Assembly: GCF_004570325.1 (NCBI RefSeq)
Contig: NZ_SPQO01000005.1
Coordinates: forward strand, 176,578 to 240,577
From: Mycobacterium sp. PS03-16
Lineage (GTDB): Bacteria; Actinomycetota; Actinomycetes; Mycobacteriales; Mycobacteriaceae
Direction: 5' to 3'
Length of the DNA stretch: 64,000 nucleotides
Shown here: positions 38,300-47,640 of the stretch, piece after piece
Layout: every line of letters begins with the position of its first letter
Numbering within the stretch: the stretch's first letter is position 1
The notes under the pieces: generated by a model
Told to the model about the DNA's origin: nothing
Seen by the model: only the letters and a program-made list of their open reading frames with translations
The model's database searches: none
Translations under genes and position numbers: made by a program

Positions 38300-41200
38300 G
38301 TGGTGACAGCAGCGGTTTCCGGCGCCGGATTGCCCGACCAGTACGTCCTGTCCGCGTTCGCCGCGGCACCGCGCACGCTGGTCGACATCCTGCACGAGAC
38401 GGCCGCCCGCTACCCCGATGCGCCCGCCATCGACGACGGCACCGTCGCGCTCACCTACGCCGAGCTGATCGCCGACATCGATGACAGCGTCGCGTGGCTG
38501 GCGGCGCGCGGCATCGGGCGCGGTGACCGGATCGGCATCCGCATGCCGTCGGGCTCCTACGCGCTCTACGTGGCGATCCTGGCGACGCTGGCGGCCGGCG
38601 CGGCATACGTGCCGGTCGACGCCGACGACCCCGACGAACGCGCGTCGCTGGTGTTCACCGAGGCAGGCGTCGTCGCGATCATCACCGAACAGGGGCTGGT
38701 CCGCGGGCCCGGCTCCTCACGCGGGTGGCGGGCGGCCGCCCCACTGGCCCGCGACGACGCGTGGATCATCTTCACCTCCGGGTCGACGGGCGTGCCCAAG
38801 GGTGTGGCCGTCACCCACCGCAGCGCCGCCGCGTTCGTCGACGCCGAGGCGACGATGTTCCTCACCGACAACCCGCTCGGGCCCGGCGACCGGGTGCTGG
38901 CCGGGCTCTCGGTGGCCTTCGACGCCTCCTGCGAGGAGATGTGGCTGGCGTGGCGGCACGGCGCCTGCCTGGTGCCGGCGCCGCGGTCGCTGGTGCGCAG
39001 CGGGATGGACCTGGGCCCGTGGCTGGTCTCCCGCGACATCAGCGTGGTCTCCACCGTGCCGACGCTGGCCGCCCTGTGGCCGGCCGAGGCGCTCGAGGCG
39101 GTCCGCCTGTTGATCTTCGGCGGCGAGGCCTGCCCGCCGGAACTCGCCGAGCGGCTCGCGGTCGAGGGCCGCGAGGTGTGGAACACCTACGGTCCCACCG
39201 AGGCCACCGTGGTGGCCTGCGCCGCCAAGCTCGACGGGCGCAGCCCGGTCAGTATCGGGTTGCCGTTGCCGGGGTGGGACCTCGCCGTGGTGGACAAGGC
39301 CGGGATGCCGGTACGCAACGGCGAGGTCGGCGAGCTGGTGATCGGCGGCGTCGGGCTGGCCCGCTACCTCGACCCCGACAAGGACGCCGAGAAGTACGCG
39401 GCCATGCCGACGCTGGGCTGGAACCGCGCCTACCGCAGCGGTGATCTGGTGCGGCTGGAGGCCGAGGGCCTGTACTTCGTCGGCCGCGCCGACGACCAGG
39501 TCAAGGTCGGCGGCCGGCGGATCGAACTCGGCGAGGTGGACTCCGCGCTGGTGCACCTGCCCGGCGTCAGCGGCGGCGCGGCGGCGGTGCGGCGCACGGC
39601 CAGCGGCACACCGCTGCTGGTCGGCTATATCGCCAGCGCCGATCCCCGGTTCGACCTGGCCGCCGCCCGCGCCGCCCTGTCCGAAGCGCTGCCCGCGGCG
39701 CTGGTCCCCCGGCTGGTGCTGGTCGACGAACTGCCCACCCGCACCTCCGGCAAGGTGGACCGCAACGCGCTGCCCTGGCCGATCGCCGGCGCCTCTGCGG
39801 ACGACGACAGCGCCGAACTCGGCGGCACGATGGGCTGGTTGGCCGGGGTGTGGCGTGACGTGCTGGCCGCACCCGTCGACGGACCGGAGGCCGACTTCTT
39901 CGCCAGCGGCGGCGGCTCCCTGTCCGCGGCGCAGCTGGTGGCCGCACTGCGTCAGCGCTACCCGCAGGTGACCGTCGCCGACCTCTACGACCATCCGCGC
40001 CTCGGCTCGCTGGCGGGCTTCCTCGACGAACTCGCCCCGCCGCCCGCCGTGGTCACCCGCGAGGTGAAACCGACGCCGCGGGTCAGCCAGGCGATCCAGG
40101 TCGCGCTGTCGCTGCCGCTGGCGACGCTGACCGCACTGCAGTGGGTGGTGTGGCTGGCGCTGCTCAACAACGTCGCCGCCCAACTGGACCTGGTGCCGTG
40201 GGCGGCACCGCTGAACTGGTGGATGGTGCTGGCCGGGTTCGTGCTGTTCGTCTCGCCGGTGGGCCGGATGGGCATCGCGGTGCTGTTCGCCCGCATGCTG
40301 CTCGGCGGTCTGGAACCGGGCACCTACCGCCGCGGCGGACCGGTGCATCTGCGGGTGTGGCTGGCCGAACGGCTCGCCGACGCCAGCGGCGCCGGCAACC
40401 TGGCCGGTGCGCCGTGGATGGTCTACTACGCCCGCGCACTGGGCAATTCGGTGGGTAAGGGCGTCGACCTGCACTCCCCGCCCCCGGTCACCGGCCTGGC
40501 CAAGCTCGGCCACCGCTGCTCCATCGAACCCGAGGTCGACCTGTCCGGGCACTGGGTCGACGGTGACCTGTTCCATGTCGGGCCCATCACCGTCGGCAAC
40601 GACGCGACGATCGGTGCGCGCACCACCCTGCTGCCCGGCGCCGTCGTCGGCAAGAACGCCGACGTGGCGCCCGGTTCCGCGGTGGTCGGCAAGGTGAAGA
40701 ACGGTCAGTACTGGAAGGGTTCGCCCGCCGTGAAGTCCGGCAAGGCGCGCCACCCGTGGCCGGATCACCGGCCGCCGCGCGCGCCGCTGTGGGTCGCGGT
40801 CTACGGGATGACCTCCATGCTGCTCGGCGCGCTGCCGCTGGCCGCGCTGGGCGTCGGTCTGGCGATCATCGGCTGGGGGGTGTCGGGTACCGACTCGGTG
40901 GCCGCCGCGATGCTGCCCGCGCTGCTGTGGACGCCGGTCGCCACCGTGGCCGCGGTGCTGACCTACGCCGGGGTGACTGTGGCCGGGGTGCGTCTGCTGT
41001 CGGTGGGGCTGCGCGAGGGCTACCACCCGGTGCGCAGCCGGATCGGTTGGCAGCTGTGGGCCACCGAACGCCTCCTCGACGCCGCGCGCACCTACCTGTT
41101 CCCGCTCTACGCCAGCCTGCTCACCCCGGCGTGGCTGCGCCTGCTCGGCGCGAAGGTCGGCGCGGGCACCGAGATCTCGACCGCGCTGTTCACCCCGAAG

Positions 41201-42241
41201 TTCACCGTCGTGGAGGACGGCGCGTTCCTCGCGGACGACACCATGGTCGCGTCCTATGAACTCGGCGGCGGCTGGATCCACGTCGCGAAGGCGACGATCG
41301 GCAAGCGCGCGTTCCTCGGTAACTCGGGCATCACCCAACCGGGCCGCAAGGTGCCCGACGACGGGCTGGTCGCGGTGCTGTCGGCCACCCCGCACAAGGC
41401 CAAGGCCGGATCGTCGTGGCTGGGCAGCCCGCCGGTGCGGCTGCGCCGCCAGCCCACCGCGGCCGACGCGCTGCGCACGTTCCACCCGTCGCCGCGGCTC
41501 AAGGCGATGCGCGGCGCGGTGGAGACCTGCCGGGTGATCCCGCTGATCGTCACGTTCGCGATCGGGGTCGGCGTGCTGCTGGGTCTGCAGGCGCTGGCCG
41601 TGCACCTCGGATACCTGTGGACCGCCTTGGCCGGCGGTCTGGTGCTGCTGGTGGCCGGCGCGGTCGCCGGGGCCGTGGCCGTCATCGCGAAGTGGCTGGT
41701 GATCGGGCGGATCGAGGCGATCGAGCATCCGCTGTGGTCGTCGTTCGTGTGGCGCAACGAGGTCTCCGACACGTTCGTCGAAACCGTCGCCGCGCCGTGG
41801 TTCGCGCGCGCGGCCGGTGGCACGCCGGTGATGAACCTGTGGCTGCGCGGGTTGGGCGCGAAGATCGGCCGCGGGGTCTGGTGCGAGACGTACTGGCTGC
41901 CCGAGGCGGACCTGGTCACGCTCGGCGCGGGCGCCACCGTCAACCGCGGCTGTGTGGTGCAGACGCACCTGTTCCACGACCGGATCATGCGGATGGACAC
42001 CGTCGTCCTGGAGGACGGCGCCACGCTGGGCACGCACTGCGTCGCGCTGCCCGCGGCCCGGCTGGGTGCCGGCGCGACGGTCGGACCGGGGTCGCTGGTG
42101 ATGCGCGGGGACGAGGTGCCGCCGTCGACGCGCTGGCAGGGCAACCCGATCGCGCCGTGGGACACGTTGCGTCGCAAGCGTGGTGAGGCCGCCGCCAAGA
42201 AGAAGAAACCGGCGCGCGACCCCGAGGGCTCCGCCGCGTGA
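38300..42241 (+). CDS. Pls/PosA-type single-module NRPS with membrane and beta-helix domains
   Basis: 1313 residues. Adenylation domain (about 20-500) with I-I-F-T-S-G-S-T-G-V-P-K-G, N-T-Y-G-P-T-E-A-T, G-R-A-D-D-Q-V-K-V-G-G-R and the acyl-adenylate Lys in T-S-G-K-V-D-R-N; carrier domain with the phosphopantetheine Ser540 in F-F-A-S-G-G-G-S-L; then three blocks of left-handed beta-helix hexapeptides (about 720-810, 950-1045, 1180-1270) alternating with pairs of transmembrane helices. No condensation or thioesterase domain. This is the layout of epsilon-poly-L-lysine synthetase, whose C-terminal part joins amino acids one by one. The product here is unknown. TAGTTT (38291-38296) lies seven bases before a second in-frame GTG at 38303, so a leaderless start there is possible. 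Confidence 0.87.
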   Translation: MVTAAVSGAGLPDQYVLSAFAAAPRTLVDILHETAARYPDAPAIDDGTVALTYAELIADIDDSVAWLAARGIGRGDRIGIRMPSGSYALYVAILATLAAGAAYVPVDADDPDERASLVFTEAGVVAIITEQGLVRGPGSSRGWRAAAPLARDDAWIIFTSGSTGVPKGVAVTHRSAAAFVDAEATMFLTDNPLGPGDRVLAGLSVAFDASCEEMWLAWRHGACLVPAPRSLVRSGMDLGPWLVSRDISVVSTVPTLAALWPAEALEAVRLLIFGGEACPPELAERLAVEGREVWNTYGPTEATVVACAAKLDGRSPVSIGLPLPGWDLAVVDKAGMPVRNGEVGELVIGGVGLARYLDPDKDAEKYAAMPTLGWNRAYRSGDLVRLEAEGLYFVGRADDQVKVGGRRIELGEVDSALVHLPGVSGGAAAVRRTASGTPLLVGYIASADPRFDLAAARAALSEALPAALVPRLVLVDELPTRTSGKVDRNALPWPIAGASADDDSAELGGTMGWLAGVWRDVLAAPVDGPEADFFASGGGSLSAAQLVAALRQRYPQVTVADLYDHPRLGSLAGFLDELAPPPAVVTREVKPTPRVSQAIQVALSLPLATLTALQWVVWLALLNNVAAQLDLVPWAAPLNWWMVLAGFVLFVSPVGRMGIAVLFARMLLGGLEPGTYRRGGPVHLRVWLAERLADASGAGNLAGAPWMVYYARALGNSVGKGVDLHSPPPVTGLAKLGHRCSIEPEVDLSGHWVDGDLFHVGPITVGNDATIGARTTLLPGAVVGKNADVAPGSAVVGKVKNGQYWKGSPAVKSGKARHPWPDHRPPRAPLWVAVYGMTSMLLGALPLAALGVGLAIIGWGVSGTDSVAAAMLPALLWTPVATVAAVLTYAGVTVAGVRLLSVGLREGYHPVRSRIGWQLWATERLLDAARTYLFPLYASLLTPAWLRLLGAKVGAGTEISTALFTPKFTVVEDGAFLADDTMVASYELGGGWIHVAKATIGKRAFLGNSGITQPGRKVPDDGLVAVLSATPHKAKAGSSWLGSPPVRLRRQPTAADALRTFHPSPRLKAMRGAVETCRVIPLIVTFAIGVGVLLGLQALAVHLGYLWTALAGGLVLLVAGAVAGAVAVIAKWLVIGRIEAIEHPLWSSFVWRNEVSDTFVETVAAPWFARAAGGTPVMNLWLRGLGAKIGRGVWCETYWLPEADLVTLGAGATVNRGCVVQTHLFHDRIMRMDTVVLEDGATLGTHCVALPAARLGAGATVGPGSLVMRGDEVPPSTRWQGNPIAPWDTLRRKRGEAAAKKKKPARDPEGSAA

Positions 42242-43566
42242 CCCGGTCGAAGAAGACGAAATCGCAGTCCCCCGTCATCGACCCCTACCTGCCCGGCAGC
42301 GGCAACTTCGGCTACCGGGTGTCCCGGTACGAGCTCGACCTGGAGTACAAGGTCGCGATCAACCGACTGTCGGGGACCGCGACCATCACCGCCGTGACGC
42401 TCGCCGCGCTGCGCACGTTCACCCTCGACCTGTCGGGGACCATGAGCGTCACCAAGGTCGCGGTCAACGGTCGCAGACCCGCCCGATTCTCCGTCGGCAA
42501 CGGCAAATTGAGCATCACACTGTCGGCGCCGCTGCCCGCCGGCGCGGCGCTGGTGGTCGACGTCCGCTACAGCGGCAACCCCCAACCCGTCCGATCCCCC
42601 TGGGGCGACGTGGGTTTCGAGGAGCTGTCCAACGGCGCACTGGTGGCCGGCCAACCCAACGGAGCGCCGTCGTGGTTCCCCTGTGACGACCACCCGAGCT
42701 CGAAGGCGAGCTACCGCGTGCAGATCAGCACCGACAGCCCGTACCGGGCAATCGCCAACGGCCAGTTGGTGTCCCGCCGCACCAAAGCCGCGCACACGGT
42801 GTGGACCTACGAGCAGGCCGAGCCCACGTCGACCTACCTGATGACCCTGCAGATCGGCATGTACGACATGCACCGGCTGGCCAAGAACCCGGTGCCCATG
42901 CAGGCCGCGCTGCCCGCCCGGTTACGCGAGAACTTCGACCACGACTTCGGCAGACAGCCGCAGATGATGAAGCTGTTCGTCAAACTGTTCGGGCCCTACC
43001 CGCTGTCGACCGGTTACACCGTCGTCGTCACCGATGACGATCTGGAGATCCCGCTGGAGGCCCAGGGCATCTCGATCTTCGGCGCGAACCACTGCGACGG
43101 CAGCCGCGACGCCGAACGGTTGATCGCCCACGAACTCGCCCACCAGTGGTTCGGCAACTCCGTCACCGTGCGCCGGTGGCGCGACATCTGGCTGCACGAG
43201 GGGTTCGCCTGCTACGCCGAGTGGCTGTGGTCGGAGCACTCCGGTGGCCCCGGCGCCGACGACCTCGCCGAGTACTACCACCGCAAGCTCGCCGGCCTGC
43301 CGCAGGACCTCGTACTCGCCGACCCCGGACCGCAGGACATGTTCGACGACCGGGTGTACAAGCGCGGCGCGCTGACGCTGCACGTGTTGCGCGGGCGCAT
43401 CGGCGACAAGAAGTTCTTCACGCTGCTGCGGGACTGGACCGCCCGCCACCGGCACGGCACCGCGTTCACCGACGACTTCACCGGCCTGGCCGCGCACTAC
43501 ACCGCGGAGTCGCTGCAGCCGCTGTGGGACGCCTGGCTCTACGGCAAGGACCTGCCGGCGCTGTGA
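42238..43566 (+). CDS. M1-family metallopeptidase
   Basis: 442 residues. N-terminal beta domain (about 20-200), then zinc site H-E-L-A-H-Q-W-F-G-N (about 298) with the third ligand Glu in L-H-E-G-F-A-C-Y-A-E, and a conserved Tyr in D-D-R-V-Y-K-R-G-A. It lacks the GAMEN exopeptidase box, having L-E-A-Q-G-I-S-I-F instead, and lacks the C-terminal helical domain of full aminopeptidases, so specificity may differ. No signal peptide; likely cytoplasmic. The GTG start overlaps the stop of the Pls-like gene (GTGA), implying coupled function such as processing the peptide product. Confidence 0.9.
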   Translation: MTRSKKTKSQSPVIDPYLPGSGNFGYRVSRYELDLEYKVAINRLSGTATITAVTLAALRTFTLDLSGTMSVTKVAVNGRRPARFSVGNGKLSITLSAPLPAGAALVVDVRYSGNPQPVRSPWGDVGFEELSNGALVAGQPNGAPSWFPCDDHPSSKASYRVQISTDSPYRAIANGQLVSRRTKAAHTVWTYEQAEPTSTYLMTLQIGMYDMHRLAKNPVPMQAALPARLRENFDHDFGRQPQMMKLFVKLFGPYPLSTGYTVVVTDDDLEIPLEAQGISIFGANHCDGSRDAERLIAHELAHQWFGNSVTVRRWRDIWLHEGFACYAEWLWSEHSGGPGADDLAEYYHRKLAGLPQDLVLADPGPQDMFDDRVYKRGALTLHVLRGRIGDKKFFTLLRDWTARHRHGTAFTDDFTGLAAHYTAESLQPLWDAWLYGKDLPAL

Positions 43567-44840
43567 CCGACGCGGCGCCGGCCACCGGGCCGATCACCCG
43601 CAGCAGCGTGGCGCGGGTCGGCGCGGCGACGGCGCTGACCGCGCTGTGCGGGTACGCGGTGCTTTACCTGGCCGCCCGCGCGCTCGAGCCCGCCGATTTC
43701 TCGGTGTTCGGGGTGTTCTGGGGGGCGTTCGGGTTGGTCAGCGGGGCGGCGTTCGGGCTGCTGCAGGAGGCGACGCGCGAGGTGCGCGATGCCCGCAGGA
43801 CGCATCCGCCGGACGGTCCCCACACCCGGCCGATGCGGGTGGCGGCCGCGGTGGCGGTGGCCTCGGCGGCGGTGATCGCCGGCACGTCGCCGCTGTGGGC
43901 GGGCCACGTGTTCGTCGCGCAGCAGGGCTTGTCGGTCGTGCTGCTGGCCGCTGGGCTGGCCGGTTTCTGCCTGCACTCGACGCTGCTCGGGATGCTCGCC
44001 GGGATCAATCTGTGGACGCAGTACGGGGCCCTGATGGTGACCGACGCGGTGATCCGCGTGCTCGTCGCCGCCGCGACGTTCGCCGCCGGTTGGGGGCTGG
44101 GCGGGTTCGTGTGGGCGACCGTCGCCGGCTCGATGGCGTGGCTGCTGGTGCTGGCGTGCTCGCCCGCCGCCCGTGCCGCGGCGGTGCTGCGCACACCCGG
44201 CAGCACGGCGACGTTCTTGCGGGGTACCGCACATTCGATCGCGGCCGCCGGCGCGAGCGCGGTGCTGGTGATGGGGTTCCCGGTGCTGCTGCAGGCCACC
44301 TCACGCGAACTCGGCGCGGCGGGCGGCGTGGTGATCCTCGCGGTCACGCTGACCCGGGCGCCGCTGCTGGTGCCGCTGACCGCGATGCAGGGCAACCTGA
44401 TCGCCCACTTCGTCGATCAGCGGTCGCGGCGGCTGAGGGCGCTGGTGGCGCCCGCGGCGGTCGTGATCGGGGTGGGCGTGGTTGGGGTGATCGCGGCCGG
44501 CCTGCTCGGTCCGTGGCTGCTGCGCACCGGCTTCGGGGAGCAGTACCGCGCCGACGGGGCGCTGCTGTCGTGGCTGACAGCCGGAGCCGTGGCGATCGCG
44601 TTGTTGACGCTGACCGGCGCCGCCACCGTCGCCGCGTCGCGGCACCGTGCGTACGCCCTCGGCTGGGTGGGCGCCACCGTCGCCGCGGTGGGTCTGCTAC
44701 TGCTGCCGCTGGACCTGCAGACGCGCACGGTGGTCGCGCTGCTGTGCGGTCCGCTGGTGGGGATCGCCGTGCACCTGTGGGCGCTCGCCACCGACCACCG
44801 GGCGCATATCCTGCCTGTCGACGAAGGAGGGTTCGCATGA
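43563..44840 (+). CDS. polysaccharide flippase-like membrane protein (Rv3630-like)
   Basis: 425 residues with about 12 hydrophobic helices arranged as in MATE/Wzx lipid-linked oligosaccharide flippases; the opening R-S-S-V-A-R-V-G-A-A-T-A-L-T-A-L and repeated G-A-A-F-G-L-L-Q-E-A-like segments fit. GTG at 43563 overlaps the peptidase stop; the 3' end overlaps galE (ATGA). Probably moves a lipid-linked sugar or peptide across the plasma membrane. M. tuberculosis has a similar protein (Rv3630) a few genes before galE2. Confidence 0.72.
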   Translation: MTDAAPATGPITRSSVARVGAATALTALCGYAVLYLAARALEPADFSVFGVFWGAFGLVSGAAFGLLQEATREVRDARRTHPPDGPHTRPMRVAAAVAVASAAVIAGTSPLWAGHVFVAQQGLSVVLLAAGLAGFCLHSTLLGMLAGINLWTQYGALMVTDAVIRVLVAAATFAAGWGLGGFVWATVAGSMAWLLVLACSPAARAAAVLRTPGSTATFLRGTAHSIAAAGASAVLVMGFPVLLQATSRELGAAGGVVILAVTLTRAPLLVPLTAMQGNLIAHFVDQRSRRLRALVAPAAVVIGVGVVGVIAAGLLGPWLLRTGFGEQYRADGALLSWLTAGAVAIALLTLTGAATVAASRHRAYALGWVGATVAAVGLLLLPLDLQTRTVVALLCGPLVGIAVHLWALATDHRAHILPVDEGGFA

Positions 44841-45829
44841 CGTGGCTGGTGACCGGCGGTGCGGGATACATCGGATCCCATGTCGCCCACGCCATGGTCG
44901 ACGCCGGGCTGCCGGTGGTGGTGATCGACGACCTGTCGACCGGGCTGGCGCAGTTCGTGCCGGAGGGGGCGCCGTTGGTGCGCGGCACGCTCCTCGACGA
45001 GGACCTGGTGGCCGCGACGCTGCGCGAGCACGCGGTGACCGGCGTGATCCACCTGGCCGGGTTCAAGTACGCCGGGGTGTCGGTGCAGCGGCCGCTGCAC
45101 ACCTACCGGCAGAACGTGTCGGCGATGGTGACGCTGCTCGACGCGATGGCGGCCACGGGCGTCGAGAAGTTCGTGTTCTCCTCGAGCGCCGCCACGTTCG
45201 GCACGCCGGACGTGCACCTGGTCGACGAGACGACGCCGACCCGGCCGGAATCCCCCTACGGTGAGACCAAGCTGATCGGCGAGTGGCTGCTGCGCGACGT
45301 CGGCCGCGTCTCGGACCTGCGCCACACCAGCCTGCGCTACTTCAACGTGGTGGGCTCGGCGTCGCCCACGCTGTTCGACACCAGCCCGCACAACCTGTTC
45401 CCGCTGGTGTTCGACATGCTCTTCCGGGGTGACACACCGCGCATCAACGGCGATGACTACCCCACCGCCGACGGCACCTGTGAACGGGACTACGTCGACG
45501 TCGGCGACGTCGCGCTGGCGCACGTGGCCGCCGCGCGCCGGCTCGACGCGGGGCAGCCGGTCGAGCCCGTCTACAACCTCGGCAGCGGAGCCGGCACGTC
45601 GGTGCGCCAGATCATGACCGCGATCCGCACCGTCACCGGCATCGACTTCGAGCCGGCGATCATGCCGCGGCGCGCCGGCGATCCCGCCCGCATCGTCGCC
45701 GACGGCAGCCTCGCCGCCCGCGACCTGGACTGGACGATGCGCCACTCGCTCGAGGACATGGTGGCCTCGGCGTGGGCGGCGCGGCAGGCGGCCGGCGCGG
45801 CGTACCCCGGCGCAGGGCGGCCCGGCTGA
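44837..45829 (+). CDS. UDP-glucose 4-epimerase-like protein
   Basis: 330 residues, extended SDR fold. NAD turn V-T-G-G-A-G-Y-I-G-S-H (about 5-15), S-S-S-A-A-T-F-G (Ser about 114) and catalytic Y-G-E-T-K (Tyr about 140), R-Y-F-N-V-V-G, and D-G-T-C-E-R-D-Y-V-D-V near the substrate pocket. Interconverts UDP-hexoses such as UDP-glucose and UDP-galactose for wall polysaccharides. AAGGAGG ribosome site sits seven bases before the ATG. GalE2-like rather than the main GalE1, by position next to the Rv3635-like gene. Confidence 0.92.
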   Translation: MTWLVTGGAGYIGSHVAHAMVDAGLPVVVIDDLSTGLAQFVPEGAPLVRGTLLDEDLVAATLREHAVTGVIHLAGFKYAGVSVQRPLHTYRQNVSAMVTLLDAMAATGVEKFVFSSSAATFGTPDVHLVDETTPTRPESPYGETKLIGEWLLRDVGRVSDLRHTSLRYFNVVGSASPTLFDTSPHNLFPLVFDMLFRGDTPRINGDDYPTADGTCERDYVDVGDVALAHVAAARRLDAGQPVEPVYNLGSGAGTSVRQIMTAIRTVTGIDFEPAIMPRRAGDPARIVADGSLAARDLDWTMRHSLEDMVASAWAARQAAGAAYPGAGRPG

Positions 45830-47580
45830 CCTGGGTCACCCGCGCCGCGGTCGGGCTCATCGCGGTGCAGCTGCTCGTCCGGACGTGGCTGGCGTTCGGC
45901 GGCTACTTCTACTGGGACGATCTGATCCTGATCGGGCGGGCCGGCACCCAGTCGCTGCTGTCGCCGTCGTATCTGTTCGACGACCACGACGGGCATGTGA
46001 TGCCGGCGGCGTTCCTGCTGTCCGGGGTGCTGGTGCGGCTGGCGCCGTTCTCGTGGGTGTTGCCGGCGTTGAGCCTGGTGGTGTTGCAGCTGCTGGCGTC
46101 GCTGGCGCTGTGGCGGGCGCTGCACATCCTCCTCGGGCGGCGGCCGGTGGTGTTGCTGCCGTTGACGTTCGCGTTGTTCACGCCGCTGGCGGTGCCGGGG
46201 TTCGCGTGGTGGGCAGCGGGGCTGAACTCGCTGCCGATGCTGGCGGCGCTGGCGTGGGTGTGCGCGGATGCGGTGCTGCTGGTGCGCACCGGCCGGGCGC
46301 TGTATGCGTGGCGGGCGACCGCGGTGTACCTCGGCGGGCTGCTGTTCTTCGAGAAGGCGGCGGTGATCCCGTTCGTCGCGTTCGTGGTCGTCGCCCTGCT
46401 GGCGTACGTGACCGGCGACGGCCGCGCGGTGGTGACGGTGTGGCGGCGCGGACTGCGGTTGTGGGTGGCGGCGCTGGCGCTGACCGCGGCGTGGGTCGGG
46501 GTGTACCTGCTGGTCGTCGACCAGAAGCGGTGGAGTTTCGACCTGGCGATGACGTGGGACCTGCTGGCGCGGTCGATCACGCACGGCATCGTGCCGGGTC
46601 TGGTGGGCGGCCCGTGGGAGTGGAACCGGTGGGCGCCCGCGTCGCCGTGGGCGACGCCGCCGGCGACGGTGATGGTGCTGGGCTGGGTGGCGCTGGCGGC
46701 GGTGGTCGCGGTGTCGTTCGCGCGCAAGGAGCGGATCGGTCCGGTGTGGGCGGCCGCGGTCGGCTACGCGGTGGCGTGTCAGGTGCCGATCTACCTGATG
46801 CGCTCGTCGCGATTCACGGCGCTCGAGCTGGCGCAGACGCTGCGGTACCTGCCGGACCTGGTGGTGGTGCTGGCGCTGCTGATGGCGGTGGGGTTCTGCG
46901 CGCCGAACCGCGCCGGGTCGGCGCGGTTGGACGCATCGAGGGCGTGGTCGCTGGCGGTCGGTGGGTTGGTCGCGGCGTTCGTGGCGAGCAGCCTGTACTC
47001 GACGGTCACGTTCCATCGGATCTGGCGGGACAGTCCGGTGCCGTCGTACGTGGCGACTGCGCGGGCGGGGCTGGCGGGGGTGTCGGAGCCGATGCTCGAC
47101 CAGGAGGTCGATCCGCTGATCCTGCAGCGGGTGCAGTATCCGGAGAACCTGGCCAGCCACATGTTCGCGCTGCTTGACGACCGGCCGGAGTTCGGGTCGA
47201 GCGCGACCGAACTGCGGATGCTCGACGGGTCGGGTCGGGTGGTCGAGGCGCTGGTGACGTGGGTGCGGGCGATCCGGCCGGGCCCAGAGCCGAACTGCGG
47301 GTACCTGGTGCAACCGGACTTCCCGGTGCAGATGCCGCTGGACGGGCCGCTGCTGCCGGCGGACTGGACGGCCGAGATCAACTACCTGGCCAACAGCGAA
47401 GGCTCGCTGATGATGGCGCTGTCGGAGGGGCCGCAGGTGAAGGTGCCGGTGCGACCCGGGCTGAACCGGGTGTTCGTGCGGTTGCCGGGCGCCGGAGACG
47501 CTATCAAGGTCAGCGCGGCGACCGCGGCGCTGTCGGTGTGCATATCCCCCGGTCCGGTCGGATTCGTGGCACCGAGGTAG
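45772..47580 (+). CDS. large polytopic membrane protein (Rv3635-like)
   Basis: 602 residues, about ten transmembrane helices followed by a soluble C-terminal domain of about 170 residues. After helix 1 there is G-G-Y-F-Y-W-D-D-L-I-L-I, an acidic pair in the first outer loop as in GT-C glycosyltransferases that use polyprenyl-linked sugars. Function unproven; a sugar-transfer role fits the flippase and epimerase upstream. The only start before helix 1 is the GTG at 45772, which gives a 58-bp overlap with galE; other near-in-frame starts fall inside helix 1. Confidence 0.75.
   Translation: MGGAAGGRRGVPRRRAARLTWVTRAAVGLIAVQLLVRTWLAFGGYFYWDDLILIGRAGTQSLLSPSYLFDDHDGHVMPAAFLLSGVLVRLAPFSWVLPALSLVVLQLLASLALWRALHILLGRRPVVLLPLTFALFTPLAVPGFAWWAAGLNSLPMLAALAWVCADAVLLVRTGRALYAWRATAVYLGGLLFFEKAAVIPFVAFVVVALLAYVTGDGRAVVTVWRRGLRLWVAALALTAAWVGVYLLVVDQKRWSFDLAMTWDLLARSITHGIVPGLVGGPWEWNRWAPASPWATPPATVMVLGWVALAAVVAVSFARKERIGPVWAAAVGYAVACQVPIYLMRSSRFTALELAQTLRYLPDLVVVLALLMAVGFCAPNRAGSARLDASRAWSLAVGGLVAAFVASSLYSTVTFHRIWRDSPVPSYVATARAGLAGVSEPMLDQEVDPLILQRVQYPENLASHMFALLDDRPEFGSSATELRMLDGSGRVVEALVTWVRAIRPGPEPNCGYLVQPDFPVQMPLDGPLLPADWTAEINYLANSEGSLMMALSEGPQVKVPVRPGLNRVFVRLPGAGDAIKVSAATAALSVCISPGPVGFVAPR
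47434..47496 (+). repeat. parent copy of duplicated 3'-end segment
   Basis: Part of the Rv3635-like coding end (V-P-V-R-P-G-L-N-R-V-F-V-R-L-P-G-A-G). A degenerate second copy lies 3.4 kb downstream at 50836-50899. Confidence 0.7.
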
Positions 47581-47604
47581 TCCGGCATACGGGATACTGA
47601 GCAA

Positions 47605-47640
47605 ATGAGCTTGCGACGGGGCGGGGTTGCGCGGCGATGA
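47605..47640 (+). CDS. possible leaderless micro-ORF (11 codons)
   Basis: ATG at 47605, sequence M-S-L-R-R-G-G-V-A-R-R, stop TGA overlapping the next gene's ATG (ATGA). GATACT (47593-47598) stands six bases before the ATG, the spacing of a mycobacterial -10 box whose transcript begins on the start codon. If real, it would couple translation into the secreted-protein gene behind it, which has no clear ribosome site of its own. Confidence 0.4.
   Translation: MSLRRGGVARR

Noticed and set aside
38717..42037. 1106-codon open frame antisense to the Pls-like gene
   Set aside because: Composition is Arg/Gly/His-rich without any domain, as expected for the complement of a high-GC gene; the plus-strand protein has clear motifs.
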